Shown: in pieces, positions 16,172 to 24,700 of the stretch
Layout: each line of letters starts with the position of its first letter
Numbering within the stretch: the first letter of the stretch is position 1
Assembly: GCA_045576175.1 (NCBI GenBank)
Contig: JAZNFW010000003.1
Coordinates: 1-32,896, forward strand
From: RGIG8748 sp045576175
GTDB taxonomy: Bacteria; Bacillota; Clostridia; UMGS1810
Length of the DNA: 32,896 nt
Direction of reading: 5' to 3'
Translations under genes and position numbers: made by a program
The notes under the pieces: generated by a model
What the model was told of the DNA's origin: nothing
Databases searched by the model: none
Seen by the model: only the letters and a program-made list of their open reading frames with translations

Positions 16172-17353
16172 ATGGAAAAAAACATATATTTTGACCATGC
16201 GGCTACAACAAGCGTAAAAAAGGAAGTACTCGACGAAATGCTCCCCTACTTTACCGAGGATTTCGGAAATGCATCCTCCGTATATTCATTGGGTCAAAAG
16301 AGTAAGTCCGTACTTAATATGTGCAGAGAAAGAGTTGCGAAAGCCCTTGGATGCGAAGGTAGTGAAATCTACTTTACCGCTTCCGGCTCCGAAGCAGACA
16401 ACTGGGCTATTAAAGGTGCGGCAAGACAAAACCGTAAAAAAGGAAACCACATCATCACAACCTCAATAGAGCACCATGCAGTTCTTCACACAATGAAAGC
16501 ATTGGAAAAGGATGGATTTGAGGTAACATATCTTCCCGTAGACGAATACGGAAAGGTTTCTTTGGAGGATGTGAAGAAAGCAATAAAAGACACCACCATA
16601 CTTATAACCATAATGTTTGCAAACAACGAAATTGGAACTATTGAGCCGATTGCCGAGATTGCAAAAATAGCCAAAGAAAAGGGTATTTTGATGCACACCG
16701 ATGCCGTTCAGGCTGTGGGTGCTGTGCCAATTAACATACACGAGCTTGGTGTAGATATGCTCTCACTCTCCGCACACAAATTCAACGGTCCCAAAGGCGT
16801 GGGTGCCCTTTATGTGCGAAAAGGTGTCCGCATAGAAAACCTCATAGAAGGCGGAAATCAGGAAAAAGGTAAGAGAGCCGGCACCGAAAACCTGCCCGGT
16901 ATTGTAGGACTTGCAAGTGCACTGGAGATTGCAACCGCAACAATGGCGGAAAAATCGCCAAAAATCCAAGAAATGCGTGATTATATAATATCAAATATCC
17001 AAAGCACTATCCCCTACTGCAGATTAAACGGTCACAGAACGGACAGACTACCAAACAATGTAAACTTTTCTTTTGAATTCATTGAGGGCGAATCTCTGCT
17101 TTTGTGGCTTGACATAATGGGTATCGCAGCATCGTCCGGTTCGGCGTGCACATCCGGCTCACTCGACCCGTCTCATGTGCTTTTGGGCATAGGTCTTAAG
17201 CACGAAATTGCCCACGGCTCACTTAGAATTACTTTGGGCGAAGAAAACACCTATGAAGAAATTGATTATATGCTCTTAAAGCTTCGAGAAATTGTGGAAA
17301 AATTAAGACAAATGTCACCGCTGTACGAGGCTGTAGCAAAGGGAGGAAAATAA
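16172..17353 (+). CDS. nifS: Cysteine desulfurase (NifS/IscS type)
   Basis: The 393-residue PLP enzyme removes sulfur from cysteine and passes it to a scaffold. PLP binding is shown by His102 region (IEHHAVLHT), Asp177 (HTDAVQ) and the Schiff-base Lys203 in SAHKFNGPKG. The persulfide Cys326 lies in SSGSACTSGSLDPSHVLLG, a long flexible loop of the class-I NifS/IscS kind. The frame is open from 16064 inside rnhA, but AAGGAAG sits just upstream of the ATG at 16172, which yields the family N-terminus IYFDHAATT. The nifU-like gene starts 1 nt after its stop, so the two work as a unit. No iscR regulator or hscBA is nearby, as usual for Clostridia. Confidence 0.95.
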   Translation: MEKNIYFDHAATTSVKKEVLDEMLPYFTEDFGNASSVYSLGQKSKSVLNMCRERVAKALGCEGSEIYFTASGSEADNWAIKGAARQNRKKGNHIITTSIEHHAVLHTMKALEKDGFEVTYLPVDEYGKVSLEDVKKAIKDTTILITIMFANNEIGTIEPIAEIAKIAKEKGILMHTDAVQAVGAVPINIHELGVDMLSLSAHKFNGPKGVGALYVRKGVRIENLIEGGNQEKGKRAGTENLPGIVGLASALEIATATMAEKSPKIQEMRDYIISNIQSTIPYCRLNGHRTDRLPNNVNFSFEFIEGESLLLWLDIMGIAASSGSACTSGSLDPSHVLLGIGLKHEIAHGSLRITLGEENTYEEIDYMLLKLREIVEKLRQMSPLYEAVAKGGK

Positions 17354-17354
17354 A

Positions 17355-17774
17355 ATGTATTCTGAAAAAGTAATGGACCACTTTACAAATCCGCGTAATG
17401 TAGGAGAACTTGAAGATGCCAACGCTGTAGGTCAGGTAGGCAACGCAAAATGCGGAGACATAATGAAGATGTATATGAAAATTGAAAACGACACCATAGT
17501 GGATGTTAAATTCAAAACCTTCGGCTGCGGTGCTGCTATTGCAACAAGCAGTATGGCAACAGAGCTTGTTAAGGGCAAAACCATAGACGAAGCTCTTGCC
17601 GTTACTAACAAAGCGGTAATGGAAGCTCTCGACGGTCTTCCTGCCGTAAAGGTACACTGCTCTGTGCTTGCCGAAGAAGCAATAAGTGCAGCAATTCAGG
17701 ATTACTACAATAGAATGGGAATAGAAAAAACCGTGCGCAAATGCGACGGTTGCTGCGAACACTGCGGACACTAA
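17355..17774 (+). CDS. nifU: Fe-S cluster assembly scaffold, NifU/IscU N-terminal type
   Basis: The 139-residue scaffold is the U-type domain on which clusters are built. The three ligand cysteines are Cys33 (NAKCGD, with Asp35), Cys58 (FGCGAA) and Cys102 (VHCSVLA). It ends with an extra cysteine-rich tail, CDGCCEHCGH (Cys130, 133, 134, 137), absent from E. coli IscU. It directly follows the cysteine desulfurase, its expected sulfur donor, 1 nt after that gene's stop. A terminator hairpin follows within 10 nt. The tail could bind a metal or stabilise a cluster; this is inference. Confidence 0.93.
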   Translation: MYSEKVMDHFTNPRNVGELEDANAVGQVGNAKCGDIMKMYMKIENDTIVDVKFKTFGCGAAIATSSMATELVKGKTIDEALAVTNKAVMEALDGLPAVKVHCSVLAEEAISAAIQDYYNRMGIEKTVRKCDGCCEHCGH

Positions 17775-17780
17775 AAAATT

Positions 17781-17815
17781 ACCCCGAGGCTCTTTAAGAA
17801 GCTTCGGGGTTAAAT
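17781..17815 (+). terminator. Bidirectional terminator between nifU and the unknown membrane protein gene
   Basis: The stem CCCCGAGGCT/AAGCTTCGGGG is interrupted by small mismatches and followed by TTAAATTTTATTT on the plus strand. AATTTTTTAG follows on the minus strand, so it can serve both convergent genes. Confidence 0.8.
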
Positions 17816-17816
17816 T

Positions 17817-18347
17817 TTATTTGTTGTCTTTTGGTTTGTATACTAATTTGTCTATATGCTGAGTTACAATTGTTTTGCTGTTTTTGCCAAGCACATATCC
17901 CACACCATAACAAATAACGGGAAGTATAATCACAAAGATTTCAAACACATAAGGTGTCTTAACCTTATCGAAAATGAAAAGGAACGGGAAATTGTATGCT
18001 CTGTGTATAACAAACGCCAAATCGTCAAACACAAGTGCACACACATATAATACAGCCGACAATATTACAAGACCTACAGGAAGGATAAAACCATCGTATC
18101 TTCTGTAGTCCATTTTATCGAGTTTGCCTTGCTTGTAGTTGGCTCTGGCAAGACGGAATTCTCTTCCTGATTTACGCCAGCCTGCCGAGTACATAACCGC
18201 CACATATATAAGTGTTGTAAATATGCTAAGAAGCCAATCCGCCTTTGCAAAAAACCCACCCAGAATTGTAACAACGAGAATGGAGATGAAAACATTTAAA
18301 AAATGTTGACCTATAACGCCAAAAACAGATTTAATCTTTTTGCTCAT
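17817..18347 (-). CDS. Unknown four-helix membrane protein
   Basis: I do not recognise a family for this 176-residue protein. Four hydrophobic segments are visible: roughly residues 8-34, 38-57 (LLSIFTTLIYVAVMYSAGW), 86-110 (GFILPVGLVILSAVLYVCALVF) and 135-155 (FEIFVIILPVICYGVGYVLG). Between helices 2 and 3 is a basic, tyrosine-containing cytosolic loop (RLARANYKQGKLDKMDYRRYD). The C-terminus is lysine-rich (YKPKDNK). The ATG at 18347 has AAAGGA upstream at a long spacing of about 10 nt. It is divergent from thrS with back-to-back promoters and convergent with nifU through a shared terminator, so it is a single-gene transcript. Confidence 0.7.
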   Translation of the reverse strand: MSKKIKSVFGVIGQHFLNVFISILVVTILGGFFAKADWLLSIFTTLIYVAVMYSAGWRKSGREFRLARANYKQGKLDKMDYRRYDGFILPVGLVILSAVLYVCALVFDDLAFVIHRAYNFPFLFIFDKVKTPYVFEIFVIILPVICYGVGYVLGKNSKTIVTQHIDKLVYKPKDNK

Positions 18348-18379
18348 AGATGTAATATCCTTTCGTAAAACTTATATCA

Positions 18380-18409
18380 ATTATAGTACTCAAAAACCAA
18401 AAAAGTCAA
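18380..18409 (-). promoter_or_regulatory. Promoter of the unknown membrane protein gene
   Basis: On the minus strand TTGACT (18404-18409), 18 bp and TATAAT (18380-18385). Its -35 box is only 8 bp from the -35 box of the divergent thrS promoter. Confidence 0.7.
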
Positions 18410-18417
18410 GTAAATTC

Positions 18418-18446
18418 TTGACAATCAAAAACTTAAATACTATAAT
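18418..18446 (+). promoter_or_regulatory. Perfect sigma-A promoter of thrS
   Basis: TTGACA (18418-18423), 17 bp and TATAAT (18441-18446) match the consensus exactly. Transcription should begin near 18453, leaving a leader of about 30 nt, too short for a T-box. Confidence 0.85.
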
Positions 18447-18482
18447 TATAATGTTAAACTTATTTTGCAAGGAGGTTGTGTT

Positions 18483-20420
18483 ATGATTAAAGTTAGTCTA
18501 CGCGGTGGCGAAATAAAGGAGTTCGAAAACGGCACCACCATCTACGAAGTGGCAAAGTCCATAAGTGATTCGCTCGCCAGAGCTGCACTTGGCGGCATTG
18601 TGGATGGCGAGGTGAAGGAACTTACCTTTGCTATAGATAGCGACTGCGATTTAAATATTATTACCTTTGCAGACGATGAAGGAAAGAAAATTCTCCGTCA
18701 CACAGCATCTCATGTAATGGCACAGGCGGTAAAGAGACTCTACCCCAAAACAAAACTTGCTATAGGTCCAAGTATTGACGATGGCTTCTACTACGACTTT
18801 GATAGCGAAGTAAACTTTACTAACGACGATTTAAAGGCTATTGAAGCCGAAATGAAAAAGATTGTAAAAGAGAGAATTCGTCTTGAAAGATTTACTCTTC
18901 CCAGAGGCGAAGCTATTGAATTTTTAAAGAAGTCTGACGAGCCATACAAGGTTGAACTTGTAGAGGAGCTTCCCGAAGGCGAAGAGATTTCCTTCTACAA
19001 GCAGGGCGAATTTACCGACCTTTGTGCAGGACCTCACGCTTTCGATACAAGTGTAGTAAAGGCGTTTAAGCTCATGAGCGTAACAGGTGCATACTGGAGA
19101 GGAAACGAAAAGAACAAAATGCTCCAGAGAATATATGCTACCGCATTTCCTACAAAGGACGAATTAAATGAGCATCTCGAAAAGCTCGAAGAAGCAAGAA
19201 AGCGTGACCACAACAAGCTTGGCCGTGAACTTGAGTACTTTACAACCGTTGACCTTATAGGTCAGGGTCTTCCCATACTTCTTCCCAAGGGTGCAAAGGT
19301 AATCCAGCTTTTGCAAAGATTTGTAGAAGATACCGAAGCTAAGCTCGGCTGGCAGATGACCAAAACTCCCCTTATGGCAAAGAGCGACCTTTACAAGCTC
19401 TCGGGTCACTGGGATCACTATCAGGACGGTATGTTTATAATGGGAGATGAAGAAAAGGACAAGGAAGTATTTGCTCTTCGTCCTATGACCTGTCCTTTCC
19501 AGTATCAGGCATATTTAAACAAAATGCGTAGCTACAGGGACCTGCCCATAAGATACAGCGAAACCAGTACACTCTTTAGAAACGAAGCCTCCGGTGAAAT
19601 GCACGGCCTTATAAGAGTAAGACAGTTTACCATAAGCGAAGGTCACCTTATGTGTACCCCTGAACAGCTTGAAGGCGAATTTAAGTCCTGCCTTGAGCTT
19701 ACCACATATATGCTCAAAACCCTCGGTCTCTATGAGGATGTTTCCTACAGATTCTCTCAGTGGGATCCAAACGACCGCGAAAAGTATATAGGCACAAAAG
19801 AGCAGTGGGATGAAAGTCAGGGTATGATGGAAAGAATCTTAAACCACCTCGGCATAGACTACAAGGTTGGCATCGGCGAGGCGGCTTTCTACGGACCCAA
19901 GCTTGATATACAGATAAAGAATGTATTTGGTAAGGAAGATACCCTCATAACAATACAGATTGACCAGATGCTTGCCGAAAAATTCGGTATGGAATACACA
20001 GATACCGACGGCACCAAGAAGAACCCCTGCATAATCCACAGAACTTCCATAGGTTGCTATGAAAGAACTCTTGCTCTTCTTATAGAAAAGTATGCAGGCG
20101 CATTCCCCACTTGGCTTGCTCCCACTCAGGTACAGATTATACCCGTGTCCGAAAAACACTTTGAATATGCAAAATCTCTCAAGGAGAAGCTTATGAATGC
20201 CGATATTCGTGTAGAAGCTGATATGAGAAACGAAAAGCTCGGCTACAAGATAAGAGAAGCGCAGATGCAAAAGCTCCCCTATATGGTAATTGTTGGCGAT
20301 AGCGAAGTAAACGAAGGCACAGTTTCTGTACGAAGCAGAAAAAATGGCGACTTGGGTGCAAAATCCATCGAAGACTTTATAAAACTTATCGAAGAAGAAG
20401 TAAAAACAAAAGCATTATAA
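18483..20420 (+). CDS. thrS: Threonine--tRNA ligase
   Basis: The 645-residue class II synthetase has an N-terminal TGS domain (about 1-60), an editing domain with the HxxxH motif HTASH (73-77) and the later zinc-binding CAGPH. The catalytic core has motif 2 around RNEASGEMHGLIRVRQF and motif 3 in the stretch ending GCYERTLALLIEKY. The C-terminal anticodon-binding domain starts near WLAPTQVQIIPVSE. The frame can start at a TTG at 18465, but AAGGAGG is spaced for the ATG at 18483. It has its own consensus promoter and is followed by a strong hairpin at 20430-20459. Short leader and no T-box. Confidence 0.96.
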   Translation: MIKVSLRGGEIKEFENGTTIYEVAKSISDSLARAALGGIVDGEVKELTFAIDSDCDLNIITFADDEGKKILRHTASHVMAQAVKRLYPKTKLAIGPSIDDGFYYDFDSEVNFTNDDLKAIEAEMKKIVKERIRLERFTLPRGEAIEFLKKSDEPYKVELVEELPEGEEISFYKQGEFTDLCAGPHAFDTSVVKAFKLMSVTGAYWRGNEKNKMLQRIYATAFPTKDELNEHLEKLEEARKRDHNKLGRELEYFTTVDLIGQGLPILLPKGAKVIQLLQRFVEDTEAKLGWQMTKTPLMAKSDLYKLSGHWDHYQDGMFIMGDEEKDKEVFALRPMTCPFQYQAYLNKMRSYRDLPIRYSETSTLFRNEASGEMHGLIRVRQFTISEGHLMCTPEQLEGEFKSCLELTTYMLKTLGLYEDVSYRFSQWDPNDREKYIGTKEQWDESQGMMERILNHLGIDYKVGIGEAAFYGPKLDIQIKNVFGKEDTLITIQIDQMLAEKFGMEYTDTDGTKKNPCIIHRTSIGCYERTLALLIEKYAGAFPTWLAPTQVQIIPVSEKHFEYAKSLKEKLMNADIRVEADMRNEKLGYKIREAQMQKLPYMVIVGDSEVNEGTVSVRSRKNGDLGAKSIEDFIKLIEEEVKTKAL

Positions 20421-20429
20421 AATATTGAT

Positions 20430-20459
20430 GGCTGTGGCAAACTAGTATTTGTCACAGCC
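20430..20459 (+). terminator. Strong hairpin after thrS without a T-tract
   Basis: A 12-bp stem with one G-U pair (GGCTGTGGCAAA with TTTGTCACAGCC) and a 6-nt loop begins 9 nt after the thrS stop. No run of T follows, so termination may be partial; it may protect the thrS mRNA end or allow read-through into the DUF5662 gene. Confidence 0.55.
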
Positions 20460-20508
20460 TCAACTGTGATATGGACCCTTTTGAGTGCTTATTTTAAGGA
20501 GCGTATGT

Positions 20509-21051
20509 ATGAGTTTGAAAAATGCTATTGGTCACTTTAAGACAATAACGAGCCACAGACATATGGTAATCCGCCACGCTTTTCTTGTGGGAATACCCAT
20601 TCGCGGACTTTTGCACGACCTTTCTAAATACACCTGGGAAGAATTTTCTGCCGGAATAAAATACTACGCAGACGGAAAATTTTCGGCAAACGAAAAAGAG
20701 AGAAAAGAACTTGGCTACAGCAGTGCCTGGCTCCACCACAAAGGAAGAAACAAACACCACTTTGAGTACTGGACAGATTATGCACCCCAGACAAAGAAGC
20801 TCTCACCCATAAAGATGCCCAAGAAATATGTTTTGGAGATGTTTTGCGACAGAGTTGCCGCAAGTAAGATTTATCAGGGCGAAAACTACTCGGCAAGTCA
20901 ACCGCTGGAATATTTTTTGCGTGCAAAGGCCAATCGTTTTATCCACCCTGAAACCTCGGATTATATCGAAATGCTCCTTGTAATGCTCTCCGAAAAGGGC
21001 GAGAAGGAAACATTTAAGTATATAAGAAAAACAAGAAAAGAAAATTACTAG
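20509..21051 (+). CDS. DUF5662 family protein
   Basis: The 180-residue protein is rich in His and Asp. It has HRHMVIRHAF near residue 16-25, LLHDLSKYTWEEF at 34-46, HHKGRNKHHFEYW around 76-88, and a conserved late CDRVAASK. The spacing of H, HD and D residues recalls an HD-type metal phosphohydrolase, but catalysis is not demonstrated to my knowledge. The frame extends to a GTG at 20485; AAGGAG is correctly placed for the ATG at 20509. It lies between thrS and mntP, 11 nt before mntP, so it shares mntP's transcript. No membrane segment or signal peptide. Confidence 0.75.
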   Translation: MSLKNAIGHFKTITSHRHMVIRHAFLVGIPIRGLLHDLSKYTWEEFSAGIKYYADGKFSANEKERKELGYSSAWLHHKGRNKHHFEYWTDYAPQTKKLSPIKMPKKYVLEMFCDRVAASKIYQGENYSASQPLEYFLRAKANRFIHPETSDYIEMLLVMLSEKGEKETFKYIRKTRKENY

Positions 21052-21062
21052 GAGAACCGCAT

Positions 21063-21638
21063 ATGTCATTTATTGATTTATTTCTGATAGCAATTAGTCT
21101 TTCTATGGACGCTTTTGCAGTTGCTACCTGCAAGGGCTTGTCTGTTAATAAGGCATCCCTTAAGCATTATGTTACAACTGGACTTTACTTTGGTGTATTT
21201 CAGGCGATTATGCCATTTATAGGTTTTCTGGCGGGATGCACATTTTCGGGCTTCATATCCAAATTTGACTACATAGTTTCTTTTGTACTCCTTGCCCTTA
21301 TCGGTGCAAATATGATAAAAGAAGCCTTGTCCGGTGAGGAAGAATCCTGTAGCTGTGATTTTGGTCCCTCCAGTATGCTCCCTCTCGCTATTGCAACAAG
21401 CATAGATGCACTTGCGGTAGGTGTTACATTCTCTGCTTCCTCCACCTTTGACGGAAGATATGCAAACAACATCATCTTTGATGTTGTGCTTATCGGTGTA
21501 ACTACATTTGTTCTCTCTGCTATTGGCGTAAAGATTGGTAACATATTTGGCACAAAGTACAAGAAAAAGGCAGAAATCGCAGGTGGACTCGTGCTTATTG
21601 CACTTGGACTTAAAATGTTTATAACACATTTTATATAA
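21063..21638 (+). CDS. mntP: Manganese efflux pump MntP
   Basis: The 191-residue protein has six hydrophobic helices in two halves with the internal repeat typical of MntP. Helix-borne acidic residues appear in SMDAFAVATCKG (Asp16) and TSIDALAVGVTF (Asp115), which are conserved in E. coli MntP and needed for Mn export. The cysteine-containing central loop EEESCSCDF separates the halves. AGGAG precedes the ATG by 8 nt. In many bacteria mntP is controlled by a yybP-ykoY manganese riboswitch; only 11 nt separate it from the DUF5662 gene, so there is no room for one. A terminator follows at 21652. Confidence 0.92.
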   Translation: MSFIDLFLIAISLSMDAFAVATCKGLSVNKASLKHYVTTGLYFGVFQAIMPFIGFLAGCTFSGFISKFDYIVSFVLLALIGANMIKEALSGEEESCSCDFGPSSMLPLAIATSIDALAVGVTFSASSTFDGRYANNIIFDVVLIGVTTFVLSAIGVKIGNIFGTKYKKKAEIAGGLVLIALGLKMFITHFI

Positions 21639-21651
21639 TAAAACATACTGT

Positions 21652-21682
21652 GGACGGATACGCATATCCGTCCTTGTTTTTT
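21652..21682 (+). terminator. Intrinsic terminator after mntP
   Basis: A perfect 9-bp stem (GGACGGATA/TATCCGTCC) with a 4-nt loop, followed by TTGTTTTTT, 13 nt after the mntP stop codon. Confidence 0.88.
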
Positions 21683-21717
21683 GCACAAAATCATTACCAC
21701 AAATATGACGCCAAATG

Positions 21718-21746
21718 TTGACAATAACGCTATTTAGTTGTATAAT
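21718..21746 (+). promoter_or_regulatory. Perfect sigma-A promoter of ileS
   Basis: TTGACA (21718-21723), 17 bp and TATAAT (21741-21746). The predicted start near 21753 leaves about 32 nt before the ATG, so there is no T-box leader. Confidence 0.85.
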
Positions 21747-21784
21747 ATTTAGGTTAAGATGCATAAGAACGGAGGATATTCCCT

Positions 21785-24700
21785 ATGTACAACAAAGTTG
21801 ACAATAATCTGAACTTTGTTCAAAGAGAAAAAATCATCGAACAGTTCTGGAAAGACAACAAAATATTCGAAAAATCCATAGAAATGCGTGAAGGTGCACC
21901 TACCTATTCTTTCTATGACGGTCCTCCGACCGCCAACGGAAAGCCTCACATAGGTCATGTGCTTACCCGTGTTATAAAAGATATGATTCCCAGATACCGC
22001 ACAATGAAGGGCTACAAGGTACCCCGTAAAGCCGGTTGGGACACACATGGTCTGCCCGTTGAACTCGAGGTAGAAAAGCTCCTTGGTCTCGACGGCAAGG
22101 AACAAATCGAAGAATACGGTCTCGACCCGTTTATAGCTCATTGTAAAGAGAGCGTATGGAAGTACAAGGGTATGTGGGAGGACTTTTCCTCTACCGTAGG
22201 CTTCTGGGCAGATATGGACGACCCCTATGTAACATACCACAACGACTTTATAGAATCTGAGTGGTGGGCGCTTAAGGAAATTTGGAACAAAGGTCTTCTT
22301 TACAAAGGCTTTAAGATTGTTCCCTACTGTCCCAGATGCGGAACTCCCCTGTCCTCTCACGAGGTTGCTCAGGGCTACAAAAATGTAAAAGAACGCTCCG
22401 CTGTTGTAAGATTTAAGGTTGTAGGCGAAGATGCATATTTCCTTGCGTGGACAACTACCCCCTGGACACTTCCTTCCAATGTGGCGCTTTGCGTAAACCC
22501 TGATGATGAATACTGCAAGGTTAAATCTATAGACGGATACACATACTATATGGCAACTGCCCTTCTTGACAAGGTTCTCGGAAAACTCGCTACAGATGAT
22601 ACACCTGCGTATGAGATAATAGAAACCTTTAAGGGCACCGACCTTGAGTACAAAGAGTACGAACCTTTGTTTGACTTTGTTGGGCCTGTGTGCGAAAAGC
22701 AAAAGAAGAAAGGTCACTATATAACCTGCGACAGCTATGTTACAATGTCTGACGGTACAGGTATTGTTCACATCGCTCCCGCATTTGGTGAGGACGATGC
22801 CAATGTAGGAAGAAAGTACGACCTTCCTTTCGTTCAGTTTGTAGACGGCTCTGGTAATCTTACAGAAGAAACTCCCTACAAGGGAATGTTTGTAAAAGAT
22901 GCAGACCCCGTAGTACTTACCGATTTGGATAAGGCAGGACTTCTCTTTGACGCACCCAAGTTTGAGCACGATTATCCGTTCTGCTGGAGATGCGATACTC
23001 CCCTTATCTACTACGCAAGAGATTCGTGGTTTATAAAGATGACTGCGGTAAAGGAAGACCTCATCCGCAACAACAACACAATCAACTGGATTCCCGAAAG
23101 CATTGGTAAGGGCCGTTTTGGTGACTGGCTTAACAATGTTCAGGATTGGGGCGTAAGCCGAAACAGATATTGGGGTACTCCCCTTAATATATGGGAATGC
23201 GAATGCGGTCACAGACACGCAATAGGCTCTATTGCCGAACTTAAAGAGCTTAGCTCCAACTGTCCCGAAGATATTGAGCTTCACAGACCTTGGATTGATG
23301 ATGTAACCATCACCTGCTCCGAGTGCGGAAAGACAATGAAAAGAGTTCCCGAGGTTATAGACTGCTGGTTTGACTCCGGTGCTATGCCCTTTGCTCAGTG
23401 GCACTATCCCTTTGAAAACAAAGAGATATTTGAAGACACCTTCCCCGCAAAATTCATAAGCGAAGCCGTTGACCAGACAAGAGGTTGGTTCTACTCACTT
23501 CTGGCAGAATCCACTCTTCTCTTTAACAAGGCTCCTTACGAAAATGTAATAGTTCTTGGTCATGTTCAGGACGAAAACGGTCAGAAGATGTCCAAATCCA
23601 AGGGAAATGCAGTAGACCCGTTCGAAGCACTCGAAAAGTTTGGTGCAGATGCAATAAGATGGTACTTCTACTCCAACTCTGCTCCCTGGCTTCCAAACAG
23701 ATTCCATTCCGGTGCTGTTATAGAAGGACAGCGTAAATTCCTTGGAACACTCTGGAACACATATGCATTCTTTATTCTCTATGCAAACATAGATAAATTC
23801 GATGCTACTAAATACACACTCGATTACAACACACTTTCTGTAATGGATAGGTGGCTTCTCTCCAAGCTCAACACCTTGGTTAAGGAAGTTGACTTAAACC
23901 TTGAAAACTACAAGATTACAGAAACTGCAAGAATTCTTCAGGAATTTACAGATGACTTAAGTAACTGGTATGTAAGAAGAAGCAGAGAGAGATTCTGGGT
24001 TAAGGGTATGCCTCAGGACAAGATAAATGCATACATGACACTCTACACTGCACTTGTAACACTGTGTAAGCTTTCTGCTCCTATGATACCTTTTATGGCT
24101 GAGGATATATATCGCAATATGGTATGCTCCATAGATAAGAGTGCTCCCGAAAGCATACATCTGTGTGACTATCCTGTAGCAGATGAAAGTTTGATAGACA
24201 AAAATCTTGAAAGCATGATGGACGAGGTACTTAAAATAGTGGTTCTCGGACGCAGCGCAAGAAATGCATCCTCTATCAAAAACAGACAGCCTATAGGCAA
24301 GATGTATGTAAAGACCGATTCCACTGAGCTCGATAGCTTCTATACAGAAATCATCGCAGACGAGCTCAATGTAAAAGAGGTTATATACACCGTTTCTACA
24401 GACAGCTTTGCAAGCTACAACATAAAGCCACAGCTTAAAACTGTAGGTCCCAAGTACGGCAAGTATCTTGGTCAGATAAGAGCTATGCTCCCTGCCTTAG
24501 ACGGCGCAAAGGCAGTAGCCGAGCTTAATGCAAACGGATTTATAACTCTTAATATAGACGAAGCTGAGCTTAAGTTTGAAAAAGAGGACCTTCTTATTGA
24601 ATCTGCAAACAGCGATGGATACTCAACACAAAGCGACTACGGCATAACAGTAGTACTCGAAACCACACTTACAGACGAGCTTATTGAAGAAGGCTTTGTA

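Noticed and set aside
18447..18482. Possible T-box or riboswitch before thrS
   Set aside because: Only about 30 nt lie between the predicted start and the ATG, with no stem or T-box sequence.
21052..21062. yybP-ykoY manganese riboswitch before mntP
   Set aside because: The gap to the previous gene is 11 nt.
21749..23404. 551-codon minus-strand frame opposite ileS
   Set aside because: It is an antisense shadow of a strongly codon-biased gene. It has no ribosome binding site, and its content (many Cys, Tyr and Val) is what reverse-complement codons give.
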